Source: a virus. From it: 48,058 nt of DNA. Numbering within the stretch: the first letter of the stretch is position 1; each line of letters begins with the position of its first letter. The notes beneath the pieces were generated by a model. The model searched no databases. It saw only the letters and a list, made by a program, of their open reading frames with translations, and was not told where the DNA came from. Both the position numbers and the translations under genes were made by a program. Location: positions 1 through 48,058 of the IMG/VR virus record IMGVR_UViG_3300010334_000088; one strand, written 5' to 3'. Below are positions 40,031-48,014 of the stretch, piece by piece.

Positions 40031-42349
40031 ATGAAGCAAATCACAGTACAAAAACGCAGTGGCAGTCGCGAGCCACTAGCATTGGAAAAATGGCAAGCGC
40101 AGATCGCAAAGGTGTGTGCAGGCATAGCGGATGTCAGTCAAAGCATGATTGAGATCAAGGCCCAATTACACTTTTATGACGGAATCACCACAAAAGAAAT
40201 TGATGGCATTACACTCCGAGCCATAGTGGATCTAATTGATGTGGAATCAAATCCTGACATTGGTCATACCAACTATCAGTACGTGGCAGGCAAGCAAAGA
40301 CTCAGTATGTTGCGCAAGGATGTGTATGGCGCATACGATCCTCCCCACCTGTTGGAGATCGTGAAGCGTAACGTGGCCACCGGCCTGTACACTCCTGAAC
40401 TGTTGGAGTGGTATTCAGAAGAAGACTGGAACCGCATGAACGACATGATTGATCATGTGAAAGACGAACAGTATTCTTATGCGGCTGTGGAACAGTTGAT
40501 TGAGAAGTATCTTGTTCGCAATAGATCTACAAAGGAAATATATGAGACTCCCCAAGTGCGTTACATGGTGGCCGCCGCTACAGTCTTTCATCGTGAAGAA
40601 CCTAATGCGGCTCGCATGCGTTACATCAAAGAATACTACAACGCCGCTAGCGATGGCCTGTTTACTCTTGCCACTCCAGTGCTTGCTGGTCTGGGCACTC
40701 CTACCAAGCAGTTCAGCAGTTGTGTGCTCATTCGTTCTGATGATGACCTGGACAGTATATTTGCTAGTGGTGAAATGATGGCCAAGTATGCCAGCAAACG
40801 TGCTGGCATTGGTTTAGAGATTGGGCGACTGCGTCCACTAGGCTCGCCCATTCGTGGTGGCGAAATCATGCACACCGGCATGATACCATTTTTAAAGAAG
40901 TGGTTTGGTGATCTACGCTCATGCTCACAAGGAGGTATCCGTAATGCAAGTGCTACTGTATTCTATCCCATTTGGCATCATCAGTTTGATGATCTTATCG
41001 TTCTTAAAAACAACCAAGGCACAGAAGAAACCCGTGTCCGGCACATGGACTATGGGGTTGTTCTTTCCGCATTTTTCTGGAGACGATTTAAAAATCGAGA
41101 AAACATAACTTTCTTTGATCCCAACCAGGTGCCTGAACTTTACGAAGCATTCTATGCCAACACTGAACGTTTTGAAAAGTTATACGTGGAATACGAAAAA
41201 CGCAAGGACTTGCGTACCAAGACCATGGCGGCCGAAGAAGTATTCAAGTCAGGCATACTCAAAGAACGTACAGACACAGGTCGTATCTATCTTGTGTTCA
41301 TTGACAATGTTATGAACCAAGGTCCGTTTGACACTGAATATCATACCATTTACCAGAGTAACCTTTGCTGTGAAATCTTACTTCCTACAAAACCTTTCAA
41401 GCGCCTGGACGACGATCAAGGTCGCATCGCACTTTGTACACTGGGCTCCATTAACTGGGGAGCATTTAGGAACCCTGAGGACATGCGCCGGGCTTGTCGC
41501 ATTCTGCAACGCTCGCTTTGTAACATTCTTGACTATCAAGACTTCTTATCGATCCAAAGTCAGTTATCAAATGACGAAATTCAGCCGCTTGGTATCGGCA
41601 TTACTAACCTTGCTTACTGGCATGCCAAGCGAGGACTGCAATATGGTAACAAAGACGCTCTTGGAGAGGTCAAATCTTGGATGGAACACCAGGCCTTCTA
41701 CCTTACCGAAGCAACAGTTGAACTTGCTAAGGAAAGAGGCCGTTGCAAAGATTCTGACCGCACCTGGTACGGTAAAGGTATATTTCCTTGGGAACGTCGT
41801 GCCAAAGGCGTCAACGAACTAACAGACTTCGCACCTGAACTGAACTGGGAAGGTCTACGTGCTGAGATGCGTAGTTATGGTGTGCGTAATGCCACACTGA
41901 TGGCTATTGCCCCAGTAGAGTCTAGTTCAGTTGTGATCAACTCAACCAATGGTATTGAAATGCCCATGAGCCTTATTTCAGTCAAGGAATCAAAAGCAGG
42001 CAGCCTCACACAGGTTGTACCTGAATACCACAAGTTGAAGAACCGGTATCAAATGATGTGGGCACAAAAAGACTGTGATGGCTACTTGAAGACAGCGGCT
42101 GTGCTTGCGGCCTATGTTGATCAAAGTATTAGTACCAACACATTCTACAATCCAGCACACTTTGCTGATCGTAAAGTGCCAACTACCCTGATTGCCAAGA
42201 ACTTGATGCAGGCACACTACTGGGGCCTAAAAACATTCTACTACAGCCTGATTAACAAACAAGGTAGCAAACAAGTGGATGAAGTGGCACCACTAGAGGT
42301 CATTGACTTTGACCTTGAAGGTGAAAACTGTGAGGCCTGCAAGTTATGA
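40031..42349 (+). CDS. nrdA: Class I ribonucleotide reductase large subunit
   Basis: 772 residues. Reduces ribonucleotides to deoxyribonucleotides for phage DNA synthesis. An ATP-cone (allosteric activity domain) is present at 1-90. Active-site residues: Cys231 (FSSCVLI), Asn444/Cys446/Glu448 (NLCCEI) and Cys469 (CTLGS); radical-transfer Tyr pair in TFYYSL; C-terminal redox pair in CEACKL. Length equals cellular NrdA. It works with NrdB (43171) and the glutaredoxin (44287). It is separated from nrdB by a small membrane protein and an aldolase gene. Confidence 0.96.
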   Translation: MKQITVQKRSGSREPLALEKWQAQIAKVCAGIADVSQSMIEIKAQLHFYDGITTKEIDGITLRAIVDLIDVESNPDIGHTNYQYVAGKQRLSMLRKDVYGAYDPPHLLEIVKRNVATGLYTPELLEWYSEEDWNRMNDMIDHVKDEQYSYAAVEQLIEKYLVRNRSTKEIYETPQVRYMVAAATVFHREEPNAARMRYIKEYYNAASDGLFTLATPVLAGLGTPTKQFSSCVLIRSDDDLDSIFASGEMMAKYASKRAGIGLEIGRLRPLGSPIRGGEIMHTGMIPFLKKWFGDLRSCSQGGIRNASATVFYPIWHHQFDDLIVLKNNQGTEETRVRHMDYGVVLSAFFWRRFKNRENITFFDPNQVPELYEAFYANTERFEKLYVEYEKRKDLRTKTMAAEEVFKSGILKERTDTGRIYLVFIDNVMNQGPFDTEYHTIYQSNLCCEILLPTKPFKRLDDDQGRIALCTLGSINWGAFRNPEDMRRACRILQRSLCNILDYQDFLSIQSQLSNDEIQPLGIGITNLAYWHAKRGLQYGNKDALGEVKSWMEHQAFYLTEATVELAKERGRCKDSDRTWYGKGIFPWERRAKGVNELTDFAPELNWEGLRAEMRSYGVRNATLMAIAPVESSSVVINSTNGIEMPMSLISVKESKAGSLTQVVPEYHKLKNRYQMMWAQKDCDGYLKTAAVLAAYVDQSISTNTFYNPAHFADRKVPTTLIAKNLMQAHYWGLKTFYYSLINKQGSKQVDEVAPLEVIDFDLEGENCEACKL

Positions 42350-42543
42350 ACAGCGTGGAACGAATCTGGGCCAGAGCCACTGGACATCTAATGGGCGAGA
42401 GCGACCATGATCGTCCAGATGTGCCTATACTGACCTTGCGGGAAGCACGTCTTGCATTGTTCCTCAAAACTTTTTGGGTAGCAATACATGTGGTAACCTG
42501 CTGTTTCATTATTGCAGGCGTGGTAAGACACTGGAACAATTAA
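42346..42543 (+). CDS. Small membrane protein between nrdA and the aldolase
   Basis: 65 residues. N-terminal half charged (MNSVERIWARATGHLMGESD); C-terminal half has a membrane segment (LFLKTFWVAIHVVTCCFIIAGV). It overlaps the nrdA stop by 4 nt (ATGA) and ends 1 nt before the aldolase start, so it is coupled. Function unknown. Cysteines in the membrane segment are notable. Confidence 0.6.
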   Translation: MNSVERIWARATGHLMGESDHDRPDVPILTLREARLALFLKTFWVAIHVVTCCFIIAGVVRHWNN

Positions 42544-42544
42544 C

Positions 42545-43174
42545 ATGCTAGAAACCTGTTGTGACATATTGGTCGATGCGTACAAACGCAATTGGATTAC
42601 CAGTAGAGATGGCAATATCTCTATACGTCATCACGACCGTGATCATTTTTATATCACGCCATCGGGTGTGCGTAAACAAACACTACAACCTGACCAGTTC
42701 AAAAAGATTGGCATCTCACCCAGCAAGTTGCTATGGTTAGATATGCTATACACTGATATTAGTAAAAATCTCAAGCCCAGTGGAGAATTGCCTTTGCACT
42801 TTGGTCTACAAAAGAATATGGGGCAACACAGTAGTGAAGTACGTGTAGTGGTTCACGTTCATCCAACTTATTGTATTGCGGCCATGCATGCTGGTATTGA
42901 TTTGAGCACAGTCAGCGATGCATTTCCAGAACTCAATCGTTACACACGAGTGGCACCCAATGTAGGAGATGTGGCACCCATCAGTCAAGAACTTGCTGAT
43001 GCATGCCATAGTAATCTGGGACTAGACCCAGCAGGCAATATCCAGTTTGATATTGTGGGGATTAAGGGACATGGGGTTGTGGCAATTGATGTCACACCAT
43101 GGCGTGCCTATGAGCACATAGAAAGATTAGAACATATTTGCAAGATAGTGCTTGCATCAGGAAAACACAAATGA
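42545..43174 (+). CDS. Class II aldolase/adducin-family protein
   Basis: 209 residues, the typical length of L-fuculose- or L-ribulose-phosphate aldolase/epimerases. Signature parts: RDGNISIR (21-28) and TPSGVRK (38-44) for phosphate binding, SGELPLH (79-85) with Glu81 as likely catalytic acid, HVHPTY (104-109) with zinc-binding His104 and His106, and GHGVV near 178 with the third His. It would cleave or isomerise a sugar phosphate, or act as an S-methyl-ribulose-phosphate dehydratase-like enzyme. It sits inside the nrd operon and overlaps nrdB by 4 nt, so it may redirect sugar phosphate carbon during infection. Confidence 0.85.
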   Translation: MLETCCDILVDAYKRNWITSRDGNISIRHHDRDHFYITPSGVRKQTLQPDQFKKIGISPSKLLWLDMLYTDISKNLKPSGELPLHFGLQKNMGQHSSEVRVVVHVHPTYCIAAMHAGIDLSTVSDAFPELNRYTRVAPNVGDVAPISQELADACHSNLGLDPAGNIQFDIVGIKGHGVVAIDVTPWRAYEHIERLEHICKIVLASGKHK

Positions 43175-44271
43175 GCCAACAACAATACAATTTAAAAACA
43201 AAAACAGATTATCTCAGTCGCAAGATGTTCTTGGATCCTGCAGGACCAGTGACCATTCAACGATTTGAAGAAGTCAAGTACAACAAACTGGTCAAGTACG
43301 AGCAAGAAGCACGTGGTTTCTTTTGGGTGCCAGAAGAAATTTCTTTGACCAAAGACGCACAAGACTTCAAAGATGCCAGTGATACTGTCAAGCATATCTT
43401 TACGTCAAACCTGTTGCGACAAACAGCATTGGACAGTTTGCAAGGCCGCGGCCCCAGTCAAATCTTTACACCTGTTGTATCAATTCCTGAATTGGAAAGT
43501 TTGGTCTACAACTGGACATTCTTTGAAACCAACATCCACAGTCGCAGTTACAGTCACATTATCCGCAACATCTACAACGTGCCCAAGGATGTGTTCAACA
43601 CAATCCATGACACACAAGAAATTGTGAACATGGCATCAAGTGTTGGCAACTACTACGATCGACTACACATGATCAACTGTCGTAAAGAACTACTAGAAGA
43701 GTTTGCTGAACGCGAACATATCAAGGCCATTTGGTTGGCACTGAACGCAAGTTACGCATTAGAGGCATTCCGCTTCATGGTATCATTTGCCACAAGCCTG
43801 GCCATGGTTGAGAACAAGATTTTTATCGGCAACGGCAATATCATCAGCCTGATCCTGCAGGATGAGATGCTACACAAAGAGTGGACAGGTTGGTTGATCA
43901 ATCAAGTGGTCAAAGAAGACTCACGCTTTGCCGCAGCCAAAGCCGAATGCGAAGCAGAAGTGTATCAAATGTATCTGGACGTGATCCGTGAGGAGAAGGC
44001 CTGGGCTGATTACCTGTTCCAGAAAGGTCCAGTGATTGGTCTCAATGCCAACATTCTCAAAGACTTTGTGGACTTTACAGCATTCAATGCACTCAAAGAA
44101 ATTGGAATCAAGTATACTGAAGACCACCCACGCTCAACACCCATTCCTTGGTTCACCAAACACGTGGACACCAGCAAGAAACAAACTGCACTGCAAGAGT
44201 CAGAATCGACTAACTATGTTATTGGAGTCATGTCCGATCAACTGGACTATGAAGAATTACCAGAATTATAA
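43171..44271 (+). CDS. nrdB: Class I ribonucleotide reductase small subunit
   Basis: 366 residues from MSQQQYNLKT. Holds the metal-radical cofactor that activates NrdA. Ligand candidates: Asp88 (TALDSLQG), Glu119, His123, Glu214, Glu232 and His235 (LQDEMLH); radical Tyr127 in HSRSY. In E. coli the motif is ETIHSRSY; here it is ETNIHSRSY, one residue longer between Glu and His, which would shift Glu119 relative to the metals. Otherwise complete. It overlaps the aldolase stop by 4 nt; the glutaredoxin gene follows after 15 nt. Confidence 0.93.
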   Translation: MSQQQYNLKTKTDYLSRKMFLDPAGPVTIQRFEEVKYNKLVKYEQEARGFFWVPEEISLTKDAQDFKDASDTVKHIFTSNLLRQTALDSLQGRGPSQIFTPVVSIPELESLVYNWTFFETNIHSRSYSHIIRNIYNVPKDVFNTIHDTQEIVNMASSVGNYYDRLHMINCRKELLEEFAEREHIKAIWLALNASYALEAFRFMVSFATSLAMVENKIFIGNGNIISLILQDEMLHKEWTGWLINQVVKEDSRFAAAKAECEAEVYQMYLDVIREEKAWADYLFQKGPVIGLNANILKDFVDFTAFNALKEIGIKYTEDHPRSTPIPWFTKHVDTSKKQTALQESESTNYVIGVMSDQLDYEELPEL

Positions 44272-44286
44272 CAAGGAAAAACAAAA

Positions 44287-44514
44287 ATGACAAAAGCAAT
44301 TGTATGGTCAAAGAATCACTGCCCCTATTGCGATCAGGCCAAGGCCTTGCTCAAGATGAAGGGCATTGAATACGAAGAACGCAACATCAACAACGGTTGG
44401 GACAAAGAAGATTTACTGGCGGCTGTGCCAGGTGCAAGAACAGTACCACAAATTTTTCTGGATGACCAACTTGTGGGTGGATTTACAGAACTAAAGAAAA
44501 GATTTGAGGCCTAG
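44287..44514 (+). CDS. Glutaredoxin
   Basis: 75 residues. CPYC active site at 12-15, TVPQIF cis-proline loop and GGFTEL glutathione-binding tail. It reduces NrdA during turnover and may also assist Fe-S or redox balance. It has its own AAGGAAAAAC ribosome site and is followed immediately by the methyltransferase gene. Length is normal for NrdH/Grx1-like phage proteins. Confidence 0.93.
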   Translation: MTKAIVWSKNHCPYCDQAKALLKMKGIEYEERNINNGWDKEDLLAAVPGARTVPQIFLDDQLVGGFTELKKRFEA

Positions 44515-45120
44515 ATGCCAACATTTACCTCGGACTGGTTTACAAAAAATATTCCAAATTTTGAACACATCAAACGTAATTTGGAAATAAACATAGGTGA
44601 AATCAACAACATACTAGAAATAGGAGCACACGAAGGTCGTGCCACCTGCTGGATGATGCAAAATATGTTGAGCGATACTGGCACAATAACATCAGTAGAT
44701 CCATTTGCCAATCATCACATAAATCCCTTTACTGGTGAGAAAGCCACCGAAGATCGTACCTGGGAAAAAAGATTCAGAGCCAACACAGCCGAAGCCAAAC
44801 GCCCAGGGCAGACCCAGCAGGTTCATGTGGCACTGAGTTTTCCAACCTTGGCACAATTTATTGTGGATCAACGAAGATTTGACTTTATCTATATTGATGG
44901 TAACCACTGTTGTGATGCTGTGATGGCCGATGCAGTGATGGCCTGGAGCCTGTTAGTACCTGGTGGAATCATGCTGTTTGACGATTATCTGTTCGAAGAT
45001 GAACCAGATGTATTGGATCGAGGCAAAATTGCCATAGATGCATTTTGTAATAGTTTTGTCAGACAATTGGATTATTATGTTATTAACTACCAATTGGCTA
45101 TTGCAAAGAAAAAAATTTAA
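44515..45120 (+). CDS. Class I SAM-dependent methyltransferase
   Basis: 201 residues. Motif I is NILEIGAHEGRATCWM (about 32-47), the acidic end of strand 2 is TSVDPFA (59-65 region), and FDFIYIDGNHCCDAV with PGGIMLFDDY match the Methyltransf_24 (O-methyltransferase-like) group. The acceptor cannot be read. It begins directly after the glutaredoxin stop, so it is in the nrd transcript. Could act on a sugar, small molecule or protein. Confidence 0.8.
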   Translation: MPTFTSDWFTKNIPNFEHIKRNLEINIGEINNILEIGAHEGRATCWMMQNMLSDTGTITSVDPFANHHINPFTGEKATEDRTWEKRFRANTAEAKRPGQTQQVHVALSFPTLAQFIVDQRRFDFIYIDGNHCCDAVMADAVMAWSLLVPGGIMLFDDYLFEDEPDVLDRGKIAIDAFCNSFVRQLDYYVINYQLAIAKKKI

Positions 45121-45132
45121 CAAAGGAAAAAC

Positions 45133-45429
45133 ATGTTACTTGAAATTGACAAAGGACTTGCCGAAGGCGACGTGGTCACACTCAAACTCACATCAGGTGA
45201 GGAGATTGTGGCGCGACTGGACAAAGAAACTGACACACACTATCGCTTGACCAAACCCATGGTCATCGCCATGGGTCCAAATGGGCCAGGCCTCCTGCCC
45301 TACTTGTTTACAGTGAGTCCGGACAAGACCATTGGCCTGAGCAAGACCACTGTGACTGTGGCTGTGACTTCGGACAAGCAGTTTGCCAGTCAGTACATGC
45401 AGAGCACAACCAACATTCAAATGGTTTAA
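45133..45429 (+). CDS. Sm-like small beta-barrel protein
   Basis: 98 residues. GDVVTLKLTSGEEIVARLDK and the following HYRLTKPMVI match the Sm1 pattern of LSm/Hfq-like barrels, followed by LPYLFTVSPDKTIGL. I recall similar proteins in T4-like marine phages, without proven function. It may bind RNA or form a ring. Preceded by AAAGGAAAAAC. The Sm2 motif is weak, so another small barrel is possible. Confidence 0.5.
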   Translation: MLLEIDKGLAEGDVVTLKLTSGEEIVARLDKETDTHYRLTKPMVIAMGPNGPGLLPYLFTVSPDKTIGLSKTTVTVAVTSDKQFASQYMQSTTNIQMV

Positions 45430-45448
45430 AACGCCGGCATTTTTCTTC

Positions 45449-45456
45449 CATAAATA
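45449..45456 (+). promoter_or_regulatory. Late-promoter-like box CATAAATA
   Basis: Ends 4 nt before the ATG at 45461, so the late transcript should begin at the start codon. It precedes the PAAR and virion genes. Confidence 0.6.
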
Positions 45457-45460
45457 CACC

Positions 45461-45676
45461 ATGGGACATCGCTTTGTGATCATGCGTGATGAAAAACTGT
45501 ATGAATACACCGAGTACGAGCAAATACCCGATGATTTTGATCATGTGATTGAGTTTGCTCCCGAAGCCCCGCCTGGACCGCACACGGATCAAGATCATGA
45601 AGAAATTGATCAGTGGTATAGCAAATTTGAAAGATTAATGGAAATAGAATATGCCAGCAGCCGCAAGACAAGGTGA
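45461..45676 (+). CDS. Small acidic hypothetical protein
   Basis: 71 residues from MGHRFVIMRDEKLYEYTEYE. Acidic, with Pro-rich centre (FAPEAPPGPHTDQDH) and a short C-terminal helix. It overlaps the PAAR gene by 26 nt. No family recognised. As first gene after a late box, it is probably virion-associated or an assembly factor for the PAAR protein. Confidence 0.6.
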   Translation: MGHRFVIMRDEKLYEYTEYEQIPDDFDHVIEFAPEAPPGPHTDQDHEEIDQWYSKFERLMEIEYASSRKTR

Positions 45677-45941
45677 CAGTTGTGTGATTCATTGCTCGCC
45701 ATTCAATGTGGCAGCAGGCAGTGCCAGTGTATTTACCAATGGCAGAGCCGCCGCCCGAGTAGGAGATCCAGTGGATCTGCATTTGAATCTTGGTAAAAAA
45801 TGTTTCCCACATTCGGCCACCATTGCTTCTGGATCAGGATCTGTGTTTATCAACGGCAAGGCAGCCGCCCGAGTTGGTAGTAAATTAAAAGGTTGCACAT
45901 CAGTCAGTGGCGGGTCAGGTGATGTTTTTATTGGTGGTTGA
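45651..45941 (+). CDS. PAAR-motif tail-spike tip protein (gp5.4-like)
   Basis: 96 residues. Contains two PAAR-type repeats: GSASVFTNGRAAARVGDPVD and, later, GSGSVFINGKAAARVGSK, with His/Cys residues (CVIHC, HLNLGKKCFPH) suited to binding a metal at the tip. PAAR proteins sharpen the central spike of myovirus tails and type VI secretion needles. It is followed by two large late genes, supporting a baseplate locus. The stop overlaps the next start codon. Confidence 0.92.
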   Translation: MPAAARQGDSCVIHCSPFNVAAGSASVFTNGRAAARVGDPVDLHLNLGKKCFPHSATIASGSGSVFINGKAAARVGSKLKGCTSVSGGSGDVFIGG

Positions 45942-46990
45942 TCTTGGCTGAGTCTATCTTAACACCACTGCAATTGATTGCGGGAGCCAGCCTCAGCAAC
46001 AATCAAGGCATACAACTGTCCCCTGACTTTAGCAATGCACTGGCCTCCTACAACGGCACACCATTGATAAACCCCTTGCTGATAGCACTTGGCAATAGTT
46101 CTGCGGCCAATCTGTCCAACGTAACACTACTGGGTCTTGAGACCATGGCAGCCAACACTTGTCCTGCTTTGGCCGACAGCACACCGGCCAACTATGCTCC
46201 TGCTATTGGCAGCAGTCTAGGCAATCCTGCTCTTGGCAACAGTATTTTGGGATTTACTGGGATCATCAGCGGCATAGGCAATTCTTATCTAGGCAACGGC
46301 AATGTGAGTGTGTTTTCTCAGGTGTTTGCTGGTGCTGTGGGCTACATTGATCAGACCAATGCATTTATCAACACAGCCATCAACAGTCAGACCTATCTAG
46401 GCAGCACATTCACCAGCATGAACAGCCTGATCACTGGCAATTTGACTGATGTCAACTTGGCCTTGCCTTCGTTCGGCAGTGACCTAGCACGACTTGGTTT
46501 TCTTATTGACTTGACCAACCTTGGTAACTTTGGCCTGCCTAGCCTAGTGTTCCGGCAGTTGGCCACGGTGACCAATCTCACAGCAAGAATCACTGTGGCA
46601 CTCCGGCAAGTGGGATTCTCTACCTCGCAAATTGAACGCATCACTGACCCTGATGTGCGACTGACCGACACAGAAGAAGCACGACTGTACAGAGCCATGC
46701 TGTTGATTACTGGACAGGCTCTGCAACAGGTATGTGACATTTTGAAAATCACTTTGCCTGTGGCCGGTGTCAATACCACCCAGCCACAAAATCCTGGCCT
46801 GAACTCCATGGCCGATCTCTTAGACCCTGTAAAAATCTTCCCCAACAGTTTTGCCAGCCTCACAGTGAGAACCTATAATCAAAACACCACCAGTGAGTTG
46901 AGATCTATCTATCTGGATGCCACCGGCAATGTCAACAGCAAACTTACAGAATATCTACCAAGATATGTGATAACGGTGGTACCAGCATGA
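45938..46990 (+). CDS. Large virion protein, probably baseplate/tail
   Basis: 350 residues. The start appears to be TTG at 45938 (TTGATC, overlapping the PAAR stop) or TTG at 45944; no ATG lies near. Composition is Asn/Leu/Ser/Thr/Ala rich with repeated NLT/NLG patterns and no Cys-based motif (LGNPALGNSILGFTGIISGI). C-terminal part ends YVITVVPA. It overlaps the next gene by 4 nt. Probably a baseplate or tail component by position next to PAAR. Confidence 0.7.
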   Translation: MILAESILTPLQLIAGASLSNNQGIQLSPDFSNALASYNGTPLINPLLIALGNSSAANLSNVTLLGLETMAANTCPALADSTPANYAPAIGSSLGNPALGNSILGFTGIISGIGNSYLGNGNVSVFSQVFAGAVGYIDQTNAFINTAINSQTYLGSTFTSMNSLITGNLTDVNLALPSFGSDLARLGFLIDLTNLGNFGLPSLVFRQLATVTNLTARITVALRQVGFSTSQIERITDPDVRLTDTEEARLYRAMLLITGQALQQVCDILKITLPVAGVNTTQPQNPGLNSMADLLDPVKIFPNSFASLTVRTYNQNTTSELRSIYLDATGNVNSKLTEYLPRYVITVVPA

Positions 46991-47940
46991 TTACCTATGA
47001 ACGCTTGAGCAAAATTATACCCGCAGATCAGGCCCTGGCCTGCAAGGCTGTGAGTGTGAGTCTACAACAGATAAAAAACATAACCAATTTGTCTTTGCCA
47101 AATTTGGCCACAGCATTTGCAGGCACAGTGACCACTCGAGATCTAAACCTGATCAATGCACTGACCACGGCTGTACCTGCCTCGGTGGCTGCCTACTATA
47201 CCACCAACTATGCCACCGGCACAGGACCGGGCAATACTCTGGTCTTGACCGATCTATTGGGGGCCGCAGTGGGAGTTGACTATATCACTCAATTGAACAA
47301 TGCTGTGACCACTATCAACTCATTGGCCGCTGCCGGACAATTGGCAAATCTCACCAGTATCTATTTGACCATGGCCAACACAGTGAATGGCGTGTATGGC
47401 GATGCAGTAAGTGGTCCGGTCACAATACCGACGGGTCCGGCAGCAGGTACCTACGCCAATGCAGATGAAGCCTTTGGAAATGCGTTGACTCCGGCTGCCA
47501 TAACAGAAATTGGCAGTGTAGTCACAATCAATCCCAACCAAACCACTGCTCTCAATACAGATTTCAACAACATGGCACAAAAGGTGGTAAACGAAAGTCA
47601 CAACCTGGCCTTGGCAGGGATTCAGATAAACAACTTGAATAGCACAGGAGATACCCTGGGCCCGATCATGAGTTTTGTTGAAAGTTTGCCCACATATGGA
47701 CTCAAAAAAGAAGTGAACGGCCCGGTGTACTTTCTAGAACAAGTGGCCAATCTCACTACACTGGGCGGGCAGGCCATTGTGGGCTGTTTGCGCGAAGGAC
47801 AAAATCAAGCAGTGCTGAACAATGTGGGCGTGGGACTAGACACTGACGTTCCTGACACTTCCAGTTTCCCCATTCAGGTTGCAAATCTCATTCCAGCCAC
47901 GTATACTACAGCACAAGCAGCCAATTTAGTGGTAATTTAA
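46987..47940 (+). CDS. Large virion protein paired with the preceding gene
   Basis: 317 residues from MITYERLSKIIPADQALACK. Like its neighbour it is rich in Ala, Asn, Thr and Leu (TTNYATGTGPGN...), with a long repetitive middle. FLEQVANLTTLGGQAIVGCL is a distinctive segment near the C-terminus. No enzymatic motif. It may form the other half of a baseplate or tail complex with the 350-residue protein. A terminator follows. Confidence 0.7.
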   Translation: MITYERLSKIIPADQALACKAVSVSLQQIKNITNLSLPNLATAFAGTVTTRDLNLINALTTAVPASVAAYYTTNYATGTGPGNTLVLTDLLGAAVGVDYITQLNNAVTTINSLAAAGQLANLTSIYLTMANTVNGVYGDAVSGPVTIPTGPAAGTYANADEAFGNALTPAAITEIGSVVTINPNQTTALNTDFNNMAQKVVNESHNLALAGIQINNLNSTGDTLGPIMSFVESLPTYGLKKEVNGPVYFLEQVANLTTLGGQAIVGCLREGQNQAVLNNVGVGLDTDVPDTSSFPIQVANLIPATYTTAQAANLVVI

Positions 47941-47959
47941 GCACCTTGTACGTGTTTCT

Positions 47960-47967
47960 ACTAAATA
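47960..47967 (+). promoter_or_regulatory. Late-promoter-like box ACTAAATA
   Basis: Between the last large gene and the exported protein at 48015. The hairpin at 47975 lies downstream of it, which would end a transcript early, so function is uncertain. Confidence 0.3.
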
Positions 47968-47974
47968 TTATTCT

Positions 47975-47999
47975 GTGTTTGTAATAAAACACTTTTTTT
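47975..47999 (+). terminator. Intrinsic terminator
   Basis: GTGTTT (47975-47980) pairs with AAACAC (47987-47992), 6-nt loop, followed by seven T. It ends the PAAR-virion transcript. Confidence 0.7.
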
Positions 48000-48014
48000 A
48001 AAAGGAAAAACTAA

